Below are positions 1 through 7,905 of a DNA stretch of 64,000 nt, in pieces. How positions within the stretch are numbered: position 1 is the stretch's first letter; every line of letters begins with the position of its first letter. The translations under genes were made by a program, and so were the position numbers. Source of the DNA: Cacconaster sp045601245. Lineage in GTDB: Bacteria > Bacteroidota > Bacteroidia > Bacteroidales > UBA932. The notes under the pieces are model-generated. The model had not been told where the DNA came from. It did not search any database and saw only the letters and a program-made list of their open reading frames with translations. The DNA is taken from the NCBI GenBank assembly GCA_045601245.1, contig JAZRZH010000001.1:62001-126000 (forward strand), read 5' to 3'.

Positions 1-487
1 TTTTATAGAGAGTCGTGGTGGTGCTGGTGAGATTGCCGCTGACCTCCTTGCCGATGAATGCATCGCTGGCGGCCAGGGAAGGGAATCGCCAGTTCTCGCT
101 TTTGCCGGTGTATGAGTCTGGGATGGCGATGAGCCCCTGGGAGCAGAACTGAAGGAAATTGGATGCCGGGGCATCCTTTGAAGTCAGCTCGACGCTATAA
201 TTCTCTTCGCTATCAGCTTCGATGTATGGGGTCAGGTCGATGGACTTTATGCGGTATGACGATCCGTTGTCTGTCCTGGCTTCGTTGCCAAGATATTTTT
301 GTGCGAATCTGGCGTATGGTCCGGCTGCAAATATCTCCTTTTCTGCCGTTACGGTCAGATGTATGGCCGTGTTCGGGAGCGAATATATTATCGTGCCGGT
401 AGGGTTGGCGCTTGTCTGCGCCTTAACCGGCGCTGCCGCAAATATGGCCGCTGCTATCAGCGCCGCTGCAGTGATTCTTTTCTTCAT
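1..487 (-). CDS. DUF4831 family secreted protein, 3' part cut off by the window edge
   Basis: The reading frame is open from an ATG at 485-487 to the left edge, giving 162 visible residues and no stop codon. The N-terminus is a signal peptide: two lysines and an arginine, then an alanine-rich hydrophobic stretch ending near VKAQ at about residue 24. The mature part shows a TGTIIYSLPNTAIHLTV segment followed by GPYARFAQKYLG, which I recognise as the opening of the Bacteroidales DUF4831 family, proteins of about 350 residues. Function is unknown; the signal peptide implies export to the envelope. No clear TAnnTTTG promoter was found ahead of it. The family call is from memory of the motif. Confidence 0.75.
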   Translation of the reverse strand, partial: MKKRITAAALIAAAIFAAAPVKAQTSANPTGTIIYSLPNTAIHLTVTAEKEIFAAGPYARFAQKYLGNEARTDNGSSYRIKSIDLTPYIEADSEENYSVELTSKDAPASNFLQFCSQGLIAIPDSYTGKSENWRFPSLAASDAFIGKEVSGNLTSTTTTLYK

Positions 488-583
488 CTCGATTGAATTG
501 ATTAACAAGGCGAATATAGCAAATTATTTGCAATAATCCTGCCGAGTCCGTTGTAATCTTAGTTGTGCAGGCGCGCGACAGGA

Positions 584-680
584 GTCCGCATTGCATCGGA
601 GGGCAGGCCGCCCGTGGCGAAACGGGAGGGGCCCAATGCACATTGGGAGGGCCAGCGTTGACCTCCGATGCAGTGCAGAC
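584..680. repeat. Structured inverted-repeat element with two inner hairpins
   Basis: The outer arms are 584-602 and 662-680. They pair over 19 positions with one mismatch and one G-U pair, and the inner 11 positions (592-602 with 662-672) are perfect. Inside lie two further hairpins: CCCGT/ACGGG (611-615 with 622-626) and CCCAAT/ATTGGG (632-637 with 642-647, loop GCAC). The fold is therefore a closed stem with two internal arms, much more ordered than expected for a 273-base gap. It sits in 488-760, between the 5' end of the DUF4831 gene and the 3' end of the peptide transporter gene. No open frame of note overlaps it. It could be a small structured RNA, a REP/MITE-type repeat, or a cruciform-forming spacer. 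Confidence 0.6.
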
Positions 681-710
681 GGATGGACGTATGCGCGCTG
701 TAAAACAAAA

Positions 711-734
711 GGTCCCGCTGCTCGCAGCGGGACC
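711..734 (-). terminator. Intrinsic terminator after the peptide transporter gene
   Basis: A perfect 10-bp stem (GGTCCCGCTG with CAGCGGGACC) closes a 4-base loop. Read on the minus strand it is followed by TTTTGTTTTA, a good U-tract. It lies 27 bases past the stop codon of the transporter gene. Confidence 0.85.
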
Positions 735-760
735 TTCCGATTATGATGGTTATTGTCGGA

Positions 761-2449
761 TTAGCACTTTGTGACCTTTTCGAGCCACTTGACCATACCG
801 AACATGATAGTCATTGAAACGAGGCAGACTGCGAGGAATACACCCCAGCACTTCCAGATCGGCCATGCGTTGAGCATAATAGGGCCTACGAAGATGAAAA
901 GGTTGCCGATAGCTGTAGCACCGAGCCAGAGGCCCTGGCAGAGGCCGAGCATGCTCTTAGGAGCTACCTTGGATACGAACGACAGTCCGAGAGGGGAGAT
1001 GAAGAGCTCTGCGACTGTGAGGAAGAAATAGGTTACGATCATTACCCAAGGAGCGGCCTTAGCAAGGCCTGCTGCAACCATCTCTGAATCGCTCATTGCG
1101 CGGAATGCGTCGCCTGAAGGGAAGTTGCTTGCTACTGAGTAGACGAGCAGGAAGAGATATGCGAGGCCTGCGATGAGCATACCGAGGGCAATCTTGCGAG
1201 GTGTTGAAACCGGCTTGCCCTTGCGTGCGAGAGCAGCGAAGATACCCATCACGATAGGGGTGAGGATGATCACGAAGAGTGGGTTCATAGCCTGCCAGAT
1301 CTCTGCAGGGAGAGCCTTGGTGTTGACGAAGTCACGTGCAAAGATGGAGAGTGACTGGCCGTTCTGGTGGAATGAGAGCCAGAAGAACACTGCGATGCCG
1401 AGCACTGCGAAGAGGGCTGCCATACGCTGTTTGATCTCCTTTGCCATTGCCTGCTTCTCTTCTGCTGTGTATTCGACGCTCTGTGCGTGAACCTTCTTTG
1501 CCGGCTGAGGGAATTTCTTCTTGGTCAGGGTGAAGATGGTGAGCGAGAGGAGCATTGCTACAACTGAGGCGATGAATGAGAAGTGGATACCGGAGTTGAA
1601 TACGTTGATATAGTCAGCGCTGAATGCTGCGAGGTCGGTAGGAACTGCAGTGCCTGCTGCGATGGAGTTGCCGAGCTGCTCAGTGAACTTGTCGGTAACA
1701 ACGCCGTCAGCGAGGTACTGGTGGCAGAGCTGAGGCATATTTGAGTTGTAAACGAAACCGTTTACGCCGAGCCACCACTTGCGGAGCAGCGGAGCAACGA
1801 ACGGAGCGATCACACCACCGATGTTGATGAATACGTAGAAGATCTGGAAACCGCTGTCGCGCTTGTCCTTTGCGGCCTTGAGAGCCTCAGGGCCCTTCTT
1901 TGCCTCTTCGGCCTCGAAGTCGTCATAGATCTTGCCGACGAGTGCCTGGAGGTTGCCCTTGAAGAGACCGTTACCGAATGCGATGCAGAGGAGTGCGAAG
2001 CAGGTGAATACCAGTACGCCCCACCAGCGGCCGTCACCGGCAGCTTCCCAGCCGAATACCGGGAATGAGAGGCAGATGTAACCTGCAGCCATCAGGATGA
2101 GACCTGTCTGGATGGTTCTGTTATAGTTCTGTGTCTTGTCGGCGATGATACCGCCGACGAGGCTGAGGATATAGATACCGAAATAGAAAACTGAGTAGAT
2201 GAGGCCTGCCTTGCCATCGTCAAGTCCGAACTTGGAAGCGATGAACAGTGCGAGGACCGCATTCATGATGTAATAGCCGAAGCGCTCGCCCATGTTGCTG
2301 AGAGCAGCGGCGATAAGGCCCTTAGGATGATCTTTCTTGGCAATCCTGAGATAGTAGATCAGGAAAGGAACGACCACGAGGATAATGCCTGCAAAGATTA
2401 CCCAGGTGGCATTGTTCTGCCAAAGAGTAGCAAATGATAAGAGTTTCAT
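761..2449 (-). CDS. POT/PTR2-family peptide MFS transporter
   Basis: An inner-membrane protein of 562 residues with about 12-14 hydrophobic segments. The family couples uptake of di- and tripeptides to the proton gradient. The family call rests on NMGERFGYY at residues 52-60 and the GGIIADKTQNYNRTI region at 99-113, which correspond to the POT ExxERFxYY motif and the PTR2 signature. An acidic, lysine-rich loop near residues 170-200 and a long basic loop near 315-345 separate helix bundles. One oddity: the first glutamate of ExxER, tied to proton coupling in studied members, is Asn52 here. The gene has its own promoter at 2488-2517 and terminator at 711-734, so it is probably monocistronic. 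Substrate range cannot be read from sequence. Confidence 0.9.
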   Translation of the reverse strand: MKLLSFATLWQNNATWVIFAGIILVVVPFLIYYLRIAKKDHPKGLIAAALSNMGERFGYYIMNAVLALFIASKFGLDDGKAGLIYSVFYFGIYILSLVGGIIADKTQNYNRTIQTGLILMAAGYICLSFPVFGWEAAGDGRWWGVLVFTCFALLCIAFGNGLFKGNLQALVGKIYDDFEAEEAKKGPEALKAAKDKRDSGFQIFYVFINIGGVIAPFVAPLLRKWWLGVNGFVYNSNMPQLCHQYLADGVVTDKFTEQLGNSIAAGTAVPTDLAAFSADYINVFNSGIHFSFIASVVAMLLSLTIFTLTKKKFPQPAKKVHAQSVEYTAEEKQAMAKEIKQRMAALFAVLGIAVFFWLSFHQNGQSLSIFARDFVNTKALPAEIWQAMNPLFVIILTPIVMGIFAALARKGKPVSTPRKIALGMLIAGLAYLFLLVYSVASNFPSGDAFRAMSDSEMVAAGLAKAAPWVMIVTYFFLTVAELFISPLGLSFVSKVAPKSMLGLCQGLWLGATAIGNLFIFVGPIMLNAWPIWKCWGVFLAVCLVSMTIMFGMVKWLEKVTKC

Positions 2450-2487
2450 AAAATATTGATTTTGATAAATAATTGTCTAAATCTCTG

Positions 2488-2517
2488 CAAAGATAGCAAC
2501 ATATTGTTAAAAACCAA
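2488..2517 (-). promoter_or_regulatory. Bacteroidota promoter for the peptide transporter
   Basis: On the minus strand TATCTTTG (2488-2495) matches TAnnTTTG exactly, with TTG (2515-2517) 19 bases upstream. Predicted transcription start is near 2482, giving a leader of about 30 bases before the ATG at 2449. Confidence 0.7.
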
Positions 2518-2528
2518 GGCTATTGAGC

Positions 2529-3623
2529 CTACAGGGCGGTTTCTATGGCGTTTCTGATTCCTTCGCCCCTCAGTCCCCGTCTGAGTATCGTGCCGTCCGG
2601 CGCAAAGAGTATGATATGCGGGATTGCGTCGATACCGTAGGATTCGGCCGGCTGTGGGTCTGCGCCGGTGAAAATATGGTTCCAATTCATCCCGAGTTCT
2701 TCGATTACACGTCGGCTGGCGGAGTTGTCTCCGTCCCAGACTGCGACGCTGACCACATTCACGCGGTCCTTGAACTCATCATAAACGGCCTTGATGTTCG
2801 GCATTTCAGCCTTGCACGGGCCGCACCAGGATGCCCAGAAGTCCACGAGGGCTGGCTTGCCTTTGCCTACGAAGTCGGAAAGGGCAGTCTCTTTGCCGTC
2901 CGGAGTGGTGCCGGTGAAATTCACGAACATCTTCCCTTCGGAAGTGGCTGCAAGAGCATCCTTCATCGCCTTGACCTCCAGGATGCCATCGTTTTCACGG
3001 ATGAAATCGCCGGCCATCGAGAGATATCTGTCGAATTCTTCCGGATCCAGGTCATACATAATGTTGCTCAGCGCGATTGCGCCGAGTACATTGTCGGGGT
3101 TGCTGACGAAGACATCTTTGGATGTGGATATGATGACATTGTTGGCGCTGTCCTGCATCTCCATAAGCCTTTCGCCGGCGGCATCCATTCCTACCTTTTC
3201 AATGAGTGCCCGAGCTTCGCTCTGGAAATTGTTGACAGTTTCATCCATTTTGGCCAGATACTTCTGGTACAGGCTGTTGAGTTTGCCGCCGCGGACCTTG
3301 ACCGGAACGTTGAGGTTGATGCGGATGGTTCCCGGTTCGGCGATGAAATCAGCCCTGTGGCTGTGCCTGAAAGGCAGGTCGTCATCGAGGTTCAGCTCGA
3401 TGTGGTAGTGTTTTCTGATATCGGCCTTTCCGGTGAATGTGAACTTGCCGTCAACGAGTTCGACCTCTTCCGAGAAGTCCTCGGAGTCTGACATTATTAT
3501 CCTGGCGCCGGGAACGGTGGAAAGAGAGTCGGTTAGAGTCCCCTTGACTGTGAAAGTATCGCCGCTCCTGCCGCAGGATGCGGCGAGTACGGCGGTCATT
3601 ATGGCAATAAATATTTTTTTCAT
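2529..3623 (-). CDS. TlpA-type thioredoxin-fold lipoprotein (DUF4369-like N-terminus)
   Basis: A lipoprotein of 364 residues. The signal peptide ends in LAASC, so Cys17 should be lipidated and the protein anchored in the envelope. Residues about 23-120 form a beta-rich domain resembling the DUF4369 domain often placed before TlpA modules in Bacteroidales. The C-terminal third is a thioredoxin/AhpC-TSA fold with redox pair WCGPC at 266-270 and the cis-proline segment AIPH near 333-336. This predicts thiol-disulfide reduction of periplasmic or surface proteins. It is the last gene of a three-gene operon, 14 bases after the ROK kinase gene. The redox function is well supported; its link to sugar use is only positional. 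Confidence 0.87.
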   Translation of the reverse strand: MKKIFIAIMTAVLAASCGRSGDTFTVKGTLTDSLSTVPGARIIMSDSEDFSEEVELVDGKFTFTGKADIRKHYHIELNLDDDLPFRHSHRADFIAEPGTIRINLNVPVKVRGGKLNSLYQKYLAKMDETVNNFQSEARALIEKVGMDAAGERLMEMQDSANNVIISTSKDVFVSNPDNVLGAIALSNIMYDLDPEEFDRYLSMAGDFIRENDGILEVKAMKDALAATSEGKMFVNFTGTTPDGKETALSDFVGKGKPALVDFWASWCGPCKAEMPNIKAVYDEFKDRVNVVSVAVWDGDNSASRRVIEELGMNWNHIFTGADPQPAESYGIDAIPHIILFAPDGTILRRGLRGEGIRNAIETAL

Positions 3624-3637
3624 GGCTGTATGGAATA

Positions 3638-4600
3638 TTACCAGGCCAGAGCGCTGGCCCCGAGAATGGCAGCGTCCGAGTCCTTGAGTGACGAATAGAG
3701 CACCTTCACCTTGCCTTTCCAGAATGCTACCTGGTTTTCATCCATAGTCTTGACCATTTCATCGTGGAAGAACTCGCGGCTCTTGGTGAGGCCGCCGAAG
3801 AGCACGATCGCTTCCGGGGCGGAGAATTTGATGAAGTCGGCCAGGGATGCTCCGAGGAGCCGTCCTGTGTGCGAGAATATTTCCAGTGCGATGGCATCTC
3901 CCTGTTTTGCAGCATCATATACATCCTTTGATGTGATCTTCTCCGGGTCGAGTGAGCGGAGAAGACTCTCCCGCTTGTCTTCAGAGAGCATTTCCCTCGC
4001 AGTGCGTGCGACTCCGGTGGCGCTGGTATACGCTTCCAGACAGCCCTTGAGGCCGCATCCGCACTGACGTCCGCCGCGTACCGCACAGGTGTGCCCGAGT
4101 TCGCCGGCGAAGCCGTCGTGTCCGTATACCACCTTGCCGTCAATGACAATACCGCTGCCTACGCCGGTGCCGAGGGTGATCATTATGAAGTTCTTCATCC
4201 CGCGTGCCACGCCGTATGCCATCTCGCCCATTGCCGCGGCATTTGCGTCATTGGTGATAGTGACAGGGATGCCGATTTCCTTGCTGAGTTCCTCTGCCAT
4301 ACGGATCACGGATGGCTTGCCGTCGATATAGCTCCATTTGAGGTTCGGGGCGAAGTCTATCGTTCCCGTATAGTAGTTTCCGTCCGGAGCGCCCATTCCG
4401 ATGCCCTTGACCTCTCCGATGCCCTCCGCCTTGGCCATGAGGCTGCGGATGGCTTCTGATAAGTCTTTGAGATACTCCGGAAATGTCTCCTGAAGCGAGG
4501 AGATTACGGTTTCGGCGATAATACCGCCTTCAGCGTTGACCAGGCCAAGTTTGGAGGTCTGTCCGCCGACGTCTATTCCGATTACGAGCTGTGCTGCCAT
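3638..4600 (-). CDS. ROK-family sugar kinase, probable glucokinase
   Basis: A cytoplasmic kinase of 320 residues that should phosphorylate glucose or a related hexose with ATP. The N-terminal phosphate-binding loop is GIDVGGQTSKLGL (residues 8-20). The catalytic aspartate is Asp118 in TNDANAAAMGE. The ROK zinc site is complete: His170 in GELGH, then Cys180, Cys182 and Cys187. Full length and intact. The start codon lies one base after the stop of the sugar permease gene, so transport and phosphorylation are translated together. ROK kinases also act on N-acetylglucosamine, N-acetylmannosamine or fructose; glucokinase is preferred only because of the permease partner. Confidence 0.88.
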   Translation of the reverse strand: MAAQLVIGIDVGGQTSKLGLVNAEGGIIAETVISSLQETFPEYLKDLSEAIRSLMAKAEGIGEVKGIGMGAPDGNYYTGTIDFAPNLKWSYIDGKPSVIRMAEELSKEIGIPVTITNDANAAAMGEMAYGVARGMKNFIMITLGTGVGSGIVIDGKVVYGHDGFAGELGHTCAVRGGRQCGCGLKGCLEAYTSATGVARTAREMLSEDKRESLLRSLDPEKITSKDVYDAAKQGDAIALEIFSHTGRLLGASLADFIKFSAPEAIVLFGGLTKSREFFHDEMVKTMDENQVAFWKGKVKVLYSSLKDSDAAILGASALAW

Positions 4601-4601
4601 A

Positions 4602-5870
4602 TTATTCGGTAGGGATGTCCTTGTTTACATTCTTCGAACCGGCCACTGCGTAGAAGATGAGGTAGCAGAGACATACGATGAGGAGCCAGTAGCTCTGCAT
4701 CGAGCCGACCTTGTCAGCGAGGAGATTCTGGAAGAACGGGATGATGCCGCCGCCGCAGACGAGGGTCATGAAGATGCCGGATGCCGCAGCGGTGTATTTG
4801 CCGAGGCCTTCAGTCGAGAGGTTGAAGATAGAGCCCCACATCACGGAGGTGCAGAGTCCGCAGAGCATCAGGAAGATGAGGCTTGCCGGAACTGCCTTTT
4901 CGCCGGCGCCGAGTTTTGCTGTTTCAGGGATGAACATCGCGATGAGGATGAACGCTATGGCCGCCGTTGCGGTCCAGAGGAGCATCTTCTTGCTGGAGAC
5001 CTTGCCGCCGATTGCGCCACCGCAGAGACGGCCGATAAGCATACAGAGCCAGTATCCGCTGATGAATGTCGCTGTGAGTGCCGGACCTACCCATTCGAGG
5101 TTGGAGAAGAATACGTTTGCGGTGTTAGGAATACCGACCTCAATGCCCACATAGAAGAAAATGGCGATTGCACCGAGAATGAAGTGCCTGAATGAGAGTG
5201 GGCTGTGAGGGTCCTTGGCAACGGCTCCGGCCTTGCGGGCAGCCTTTTCCTCAGCGGTCTCCATATGAGGCTCGGGGATGTCGGTGCGGGCGATGACAAT
5301 GAATGCTATCGCGAAGATGACCATTGCGATGATCATCACCGGTGCGGCCTTGGCCACGGTTGCGTTCTGGATGGAACCGCCTACGAGCCAGCCTACGAGG
5401 AACGGAGCGATGGTGCCACCGATGGAGTTGCAGGAGCCGCCCCACTGGATCAGCTGGTTGCCCCGGTTGCCGCCTCCGCCCAGGGTGTTGAGCATCGGGT
5501 TGACCACGATGTTGAGCATGCACATCGAGAATCCTGCCACGAATGCGCCGAGTACGTAAACCATGAAGCTTTCGGCGTATCCTGAGATAAATTGGATTGC
5601 CACGCCTATAAAGCCGACGATGACTGCTGCGAGTGCTGTGAATTTATAGCCTTTTCTCTTGAGGATGATGCCTGCCGGGATTCCCATGCATGCGTATGCG
5701 ATGAAGTTGGCGAGGGAGCCGAGTTGCGAGAGAGCCTTGCTTGCGCCGAACTGGTTTGTTACCACAACGCCCATCGAACCTGCGAGGTTTGTGACAAAGG
5801 CGATCATGAAAAAGAGTGAGAACATCACTATGATAGGTACCGTGAAGTTCTGTTGTTTAGTGTTAGCCAT
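4602..5870 (-). CDS. FHS-family sugar MFS transporter (FucP/GluP-like)
   Basis: An inner-membrane permease of 422 residues with about 12 transmembrane helices and a charged central loop (residues about 200-225) between the two six-helix halves. The conserved NPMLNTLGG-like segment near residues 123-131 and GIPAGIILKRKGYKF near 63-77 fit the fucose/glucose-galactose proton symporters (FHS family). It is the first gene of the permease / ROK kinase / TlpA operon and has a good promoter directly upstream. Glucose or galactose is the most likely substrate given the kinase partner. Fucose is less likely, since no fucose isomerase or fuculokinase is nearby. Confidence 0.85.
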   Translation of the reverse strand: MANTKQQNFTVPIIVMFSLFFMIAFVTNLAGSMGVVVTNQFGASKALSQLGSLANFIAYACMGIPAGIILKRKGYKFTALAAVIVGFIGVAIQFISGYAESFMVYVLGAFVAGFSMCMLNIVVNPMLNTLGGGGNRGNQLIQWGGSCNSIGGTIAPFLVGWLVGGSIQNATVAKAAPVMIIAMVIFAIAFIVIARTDIPEPHMETAEEKAARKAGAVAKDPHSPLSFRHFILGAIAIFFYVGIEVGIPNTANVFFSNLEWVGPALTATFISGYWLCMLIGRLCGGAIGGKVSSKKMLLWTATAAIAFILIAMFIPETAKLGAGEKAVPASLIFLMLCGLCTSVMWGSIFNLSTEGLGKYTAAASGIFMTLVCGGGIIPFFQNLLADKVGSMQSYWLLIVCLCYLIFYAVAGSKNVNKDIPTE

Positions 5871-5905
5871 AGTATAAATGATTATCGGTTATAATTCATA
5901 AGGTA

Positions 5906-5937
5906 TAAAGGTAATAATTATTTTGATTCCCGTCAAA
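5906..5937 (-). promoter_or_regulatory. Promoter of the sugar permease / ROK kinase operon
   Basis: On the minus strand TTTG (5934-5937), a 20-base spacer and TACCTTTA (5906-5913) match the Bacteroidota -33/-7 pattern with one mismatch in the last base. A start near 5900 gives a leader of about 30 bases. Confidence 0.65.
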
Positions 5938-5948
5938 CCGCAGTTCAC

Positions 5949-5963
5949 GAATTGTCACAATTC
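5949..5963. promoter_or_regulatory. Perfect 15-base palindrome upstream of the sugar operon promoter
   Basis: GAATTGTCACAATTC is a 7-1-7 perfect palindrome centred at 5956, about 55 bases upstream of the predicted start of the sugar operon and within the 249-base gap between divergent genes. Its size and position suit a dimeric transcription factor. No regulator gene is adjacent. The rest of the gap (5964-6091) shows nothing else I can support. Confidence 0.4.
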
Positions 5964-6091
5964 AGGCAGGGCCGAAGTCGGAAATAGAAGGATGTTCGTC
6001 CCTGAATACTGCATTTTATCCCAAAATTGAAGTTTCTGTCACATTTCGGCAGGTGTAATAACACTTCTTTTAGCTGCTGGTAGGGATGAGA

Positions 6092-6099
6092 TAATTTTG
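6092..6099 (+). promoter_or_regulatory. -7 element for the first acyl-CoA ligase gene
   Basis: TAATTTTG matches TAnnTTTG. No good -33 TTG is seen at the expected distance. A start near 6105 would leave a leader of about 15 bases. Confidence 0.5.
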
Positions 6100-6119
6100 T
6101 ATGGTAAAGACATACGGAT

Positions 6120-7805
6120 ATGAAATTCTCTGCTGACATTGTATCGATGTTCGAGTCTTCATTCTGGGAGAATGCGGATTCGCCGGCCCTGACGGATTAC
6201 TTTACAGGTAATACATATACGTACCTTCAACTTGCTGAGTCGGTCCGTAGGATGCACTTGTTTTTTCGGACAGCCGGAGTTTTGAAGGGCGACAGGGTTG
6301 CCTTGATCGGGAAGAACAATCCCCGCTGGGTCATCACTTATGTCAGCGTAGTGACCTATGGTGCGGTCATAGTTCCGGTGCTCTCGGATTTCAATCCTGT
6401 AGATGCCGCAAATATCATCGCCCATTCCGGCTCGGTCCTTCTCTTTTCGGACAATATGATATGGCAGCAGCTTTCCGGTTCCGGCGTTGCTTTGCCGGCT
6501 CTGCGCGGGGTCATTTCAAATGATGACGGTTCCATCCTTTCGGATATTTCAGGCATCGTCACAAGCTCATTCGTTTCTGTGGAGGCAGAGTACCGCCGGC
6601 TCTATCCGGACGGCTTCACGAAGGATGATATACGATATGCGACGGTATCCCCGGATGACATTATGATTATCAGCTATACGTCCGGCACGACAGGCTTCAG
6701 CAAGGGGGTGATGCTGACGGTAGGCAATATCACGGCCAATGTATGCTTCGCGCTGGATCACAGGCTGCATTTCTCCGGTTCCCGGGTTCTTGCGCTTCTT
6801 CCGCTGGCACACGCATACGGCTGTGCGTTCGATATGCTCAGCCCCCTGGCGGCCGGGTCCCACATCACGCTTCTCGGCCGGATGCCGTCGCCTTCGATAC
6901 TGCTTTCGGCGTTGAAGAAGGTAAGGCCGCATCTTGTATGCACAGTACCGCTCGTGATGGAGAAGATTATCCGCAGAAATGTAGTTCCCCAATTCGGTAA
7001 ACGCCCAGTGAAGTGCCTTGTCCGCATTCCGGGCATCCGGAGCCTTGTATACCGCAGGGCTGGAGCGGCTATGAAGAGGGCATTCGGGGGCTGCATAATG
7101 GAAGTTAATATGGGTGGCGCGTCGCTTGCGGAAGATGTTGAGGCGGTGCTCCGCAAACTGCATTTCCCGTATACTGTGGGCTACGGGATGACTGAGTGCG
7201 GACCGCTCATATCGTACGAGGGGCACGGCACATATAAGCCCGGCTCCTGCGGCAGGATACTTCCGGGAATGGAAGTCCGTGTTGCTCCGCTTGACGGCGG
7301 TGATGAAGCCGGCGAGATATGCGTCCGCGGTGTCAATGTGATGGCGGGATACTATCTCAATCCGGAGGCTACGGCTGCCGCCATCGATGCCGAAGGATGG
7401 CTCCATACCGGAGATGTCGGAGTTGTCGATGATGATGGCACCATTACGCTGCGCGGCCGCTGCAAGAGTATGATTCTAACTTCGAGCGGACAGAATATCT
7501 ATCCCGAGGAGATCGAGGCCAAACTCAATGAACTCCCGCTTGTCTCCGAAAGCCTGGTCTACGATGAGGATGGGAAGATAATTGCCCTAATTGTCCCAGA
7601 TAAGGAAGAAATAAAGGCTCGGGAGATGCCTCCGGCGGCTCTCGTGGAGGCGATGGATGAAAATCTGCGCGTGCTCAACACTCTCGTTGCCCCATATGAA
7701 AGGGTCTCGTCCTATAAATTGTGCGGCGATGAATTTGAGAAGACACCGAAGCGCAGCATCAAACGATACCTCTACCCGAAGCATGCCGTCCTGCTGATTC
7801 TGTAA
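6120..7805 (+). CDS. AMP-forming acyl-CoA ligase (long-chain fatty acid type)
   Basis: A protein of 561 residues of the adenylate-forming (ANL) family, expected to activate a fatty or other carboxylic acid to acyl-AMP and then acyl-CoA. The P-loop-like motif YTSGTTGFSKGVML is at about residues 185-198. GYGMTECGP follows in the middle, then GWLHTGDVG and GRCKSMILTSSGQNIYPEEIE. The C-terminal catalytic lysine lies in KTPKRSIKRYL, about residues 541-551. It is a clear paralogue of the gene at 19989-21638, sharing the same domain order and C-terminal signature. It stands alone between divergent and convergent neighbours. The acid substrate is unknown; membrane lipid recycling or exogenous fatty acid use are both possible. 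Confidence 0.87.
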   Translation: MKFSADIVSMFESSFWENADSPALTDYFTGNTYTYLQLAESVRRMHLFFRTAGVLKGDRVALIGKNNPRWVITYVSVVTYGAVIVPVLSDFNPVDAANIIAHSGSVLLFSDNMIWQQLSGSGVALPALRGVISNDDGSILSDISGIVTSSFVSVEAEYRRLYPDGFTKDDIRYATVSPDDIMIISYTSGTTGFSKGVMLTVGNITANVCFALDHRLHFSGSRVLALLPLAHAYGCAFDMLSPLAAGSHITLLGRMPSPSILLSALKKVRPHLVCTVPLVMEKIIRRNVVPQFGKRPVKCLVRIPGIRSLVYRRAGAAMKRAFGGCIMEVNMGGASLAEDVEAVLRKLHFPYTVGYGMTECGPLISYEGHGTYKPGSCGRILPGMEVRVAPLDGGDEAGEICVRGVNVMAGYYLNPEATAAAIDAEGWLHTGDVGVVDDDGTITLRGRCKSMILTSSGQNIYPEEIEAKLNELPLVSESLVYDEDGKIIALIVPDKEEIKAREMPPAALVEAMDENLRVLNTLVAPYERVSSYKLCGDEFEKTPKRSIKRYLYPKHAVLLIL

Positions 7806-7812
7806 TAGGTAA

Positions 7813-7843
7813 ATATCCTGCCACATGCCAGTCGGCGGGATAT
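7813..7843 (+). terminator. Hairpin after the acyl-CoA ligase gene
   Basis: ATATCCTGCC (7813-7822) pairs with GGCGGGATAT (7834-7843), with one wobble pair and an 11-base loop. It begins 7 bases past the stop codon. No U-tract follows, so it may protect the 3' end rather than terminate; the next hairpin at 7856-7878 may finish the job. Confidence 0.4.
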
Positions 7844-7855
7844 GGACATAAAAGA

Positions 7856-7878
7856 AGAGTGACCTTTCGGGCCACTCT
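7856..7878 (-). terminator. Intrinsic terminator of the serC-serA-DUF1015 operon
   Basis: AGAGTG pairs with CACTCT around an inner C/G-rich stem and a small loop. On the minus strand it is followed by TCTTTT. It lies 27 bases past the DUF1015 stop codon. Confidence 0.75.
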
Positions 7879-7905
7879 CCTTCAGTTATATAGAATTGGG
7901 TGAAC

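Noticed and set aside
488..760. tRNA, tmRNA or other standard RNA gene in the longest gap
   Set aside because: No T-loop GTTCRA, acceptor stem or CCA layout is present; the structured element at 584-680 does not fit a known class that I can name.
2523..3491. A 322-codon open frame on the plus strand
   Set aside because: It runs antisense through the TlpA-type gene, has no family signature, and its codons are the shadow of the real frame.
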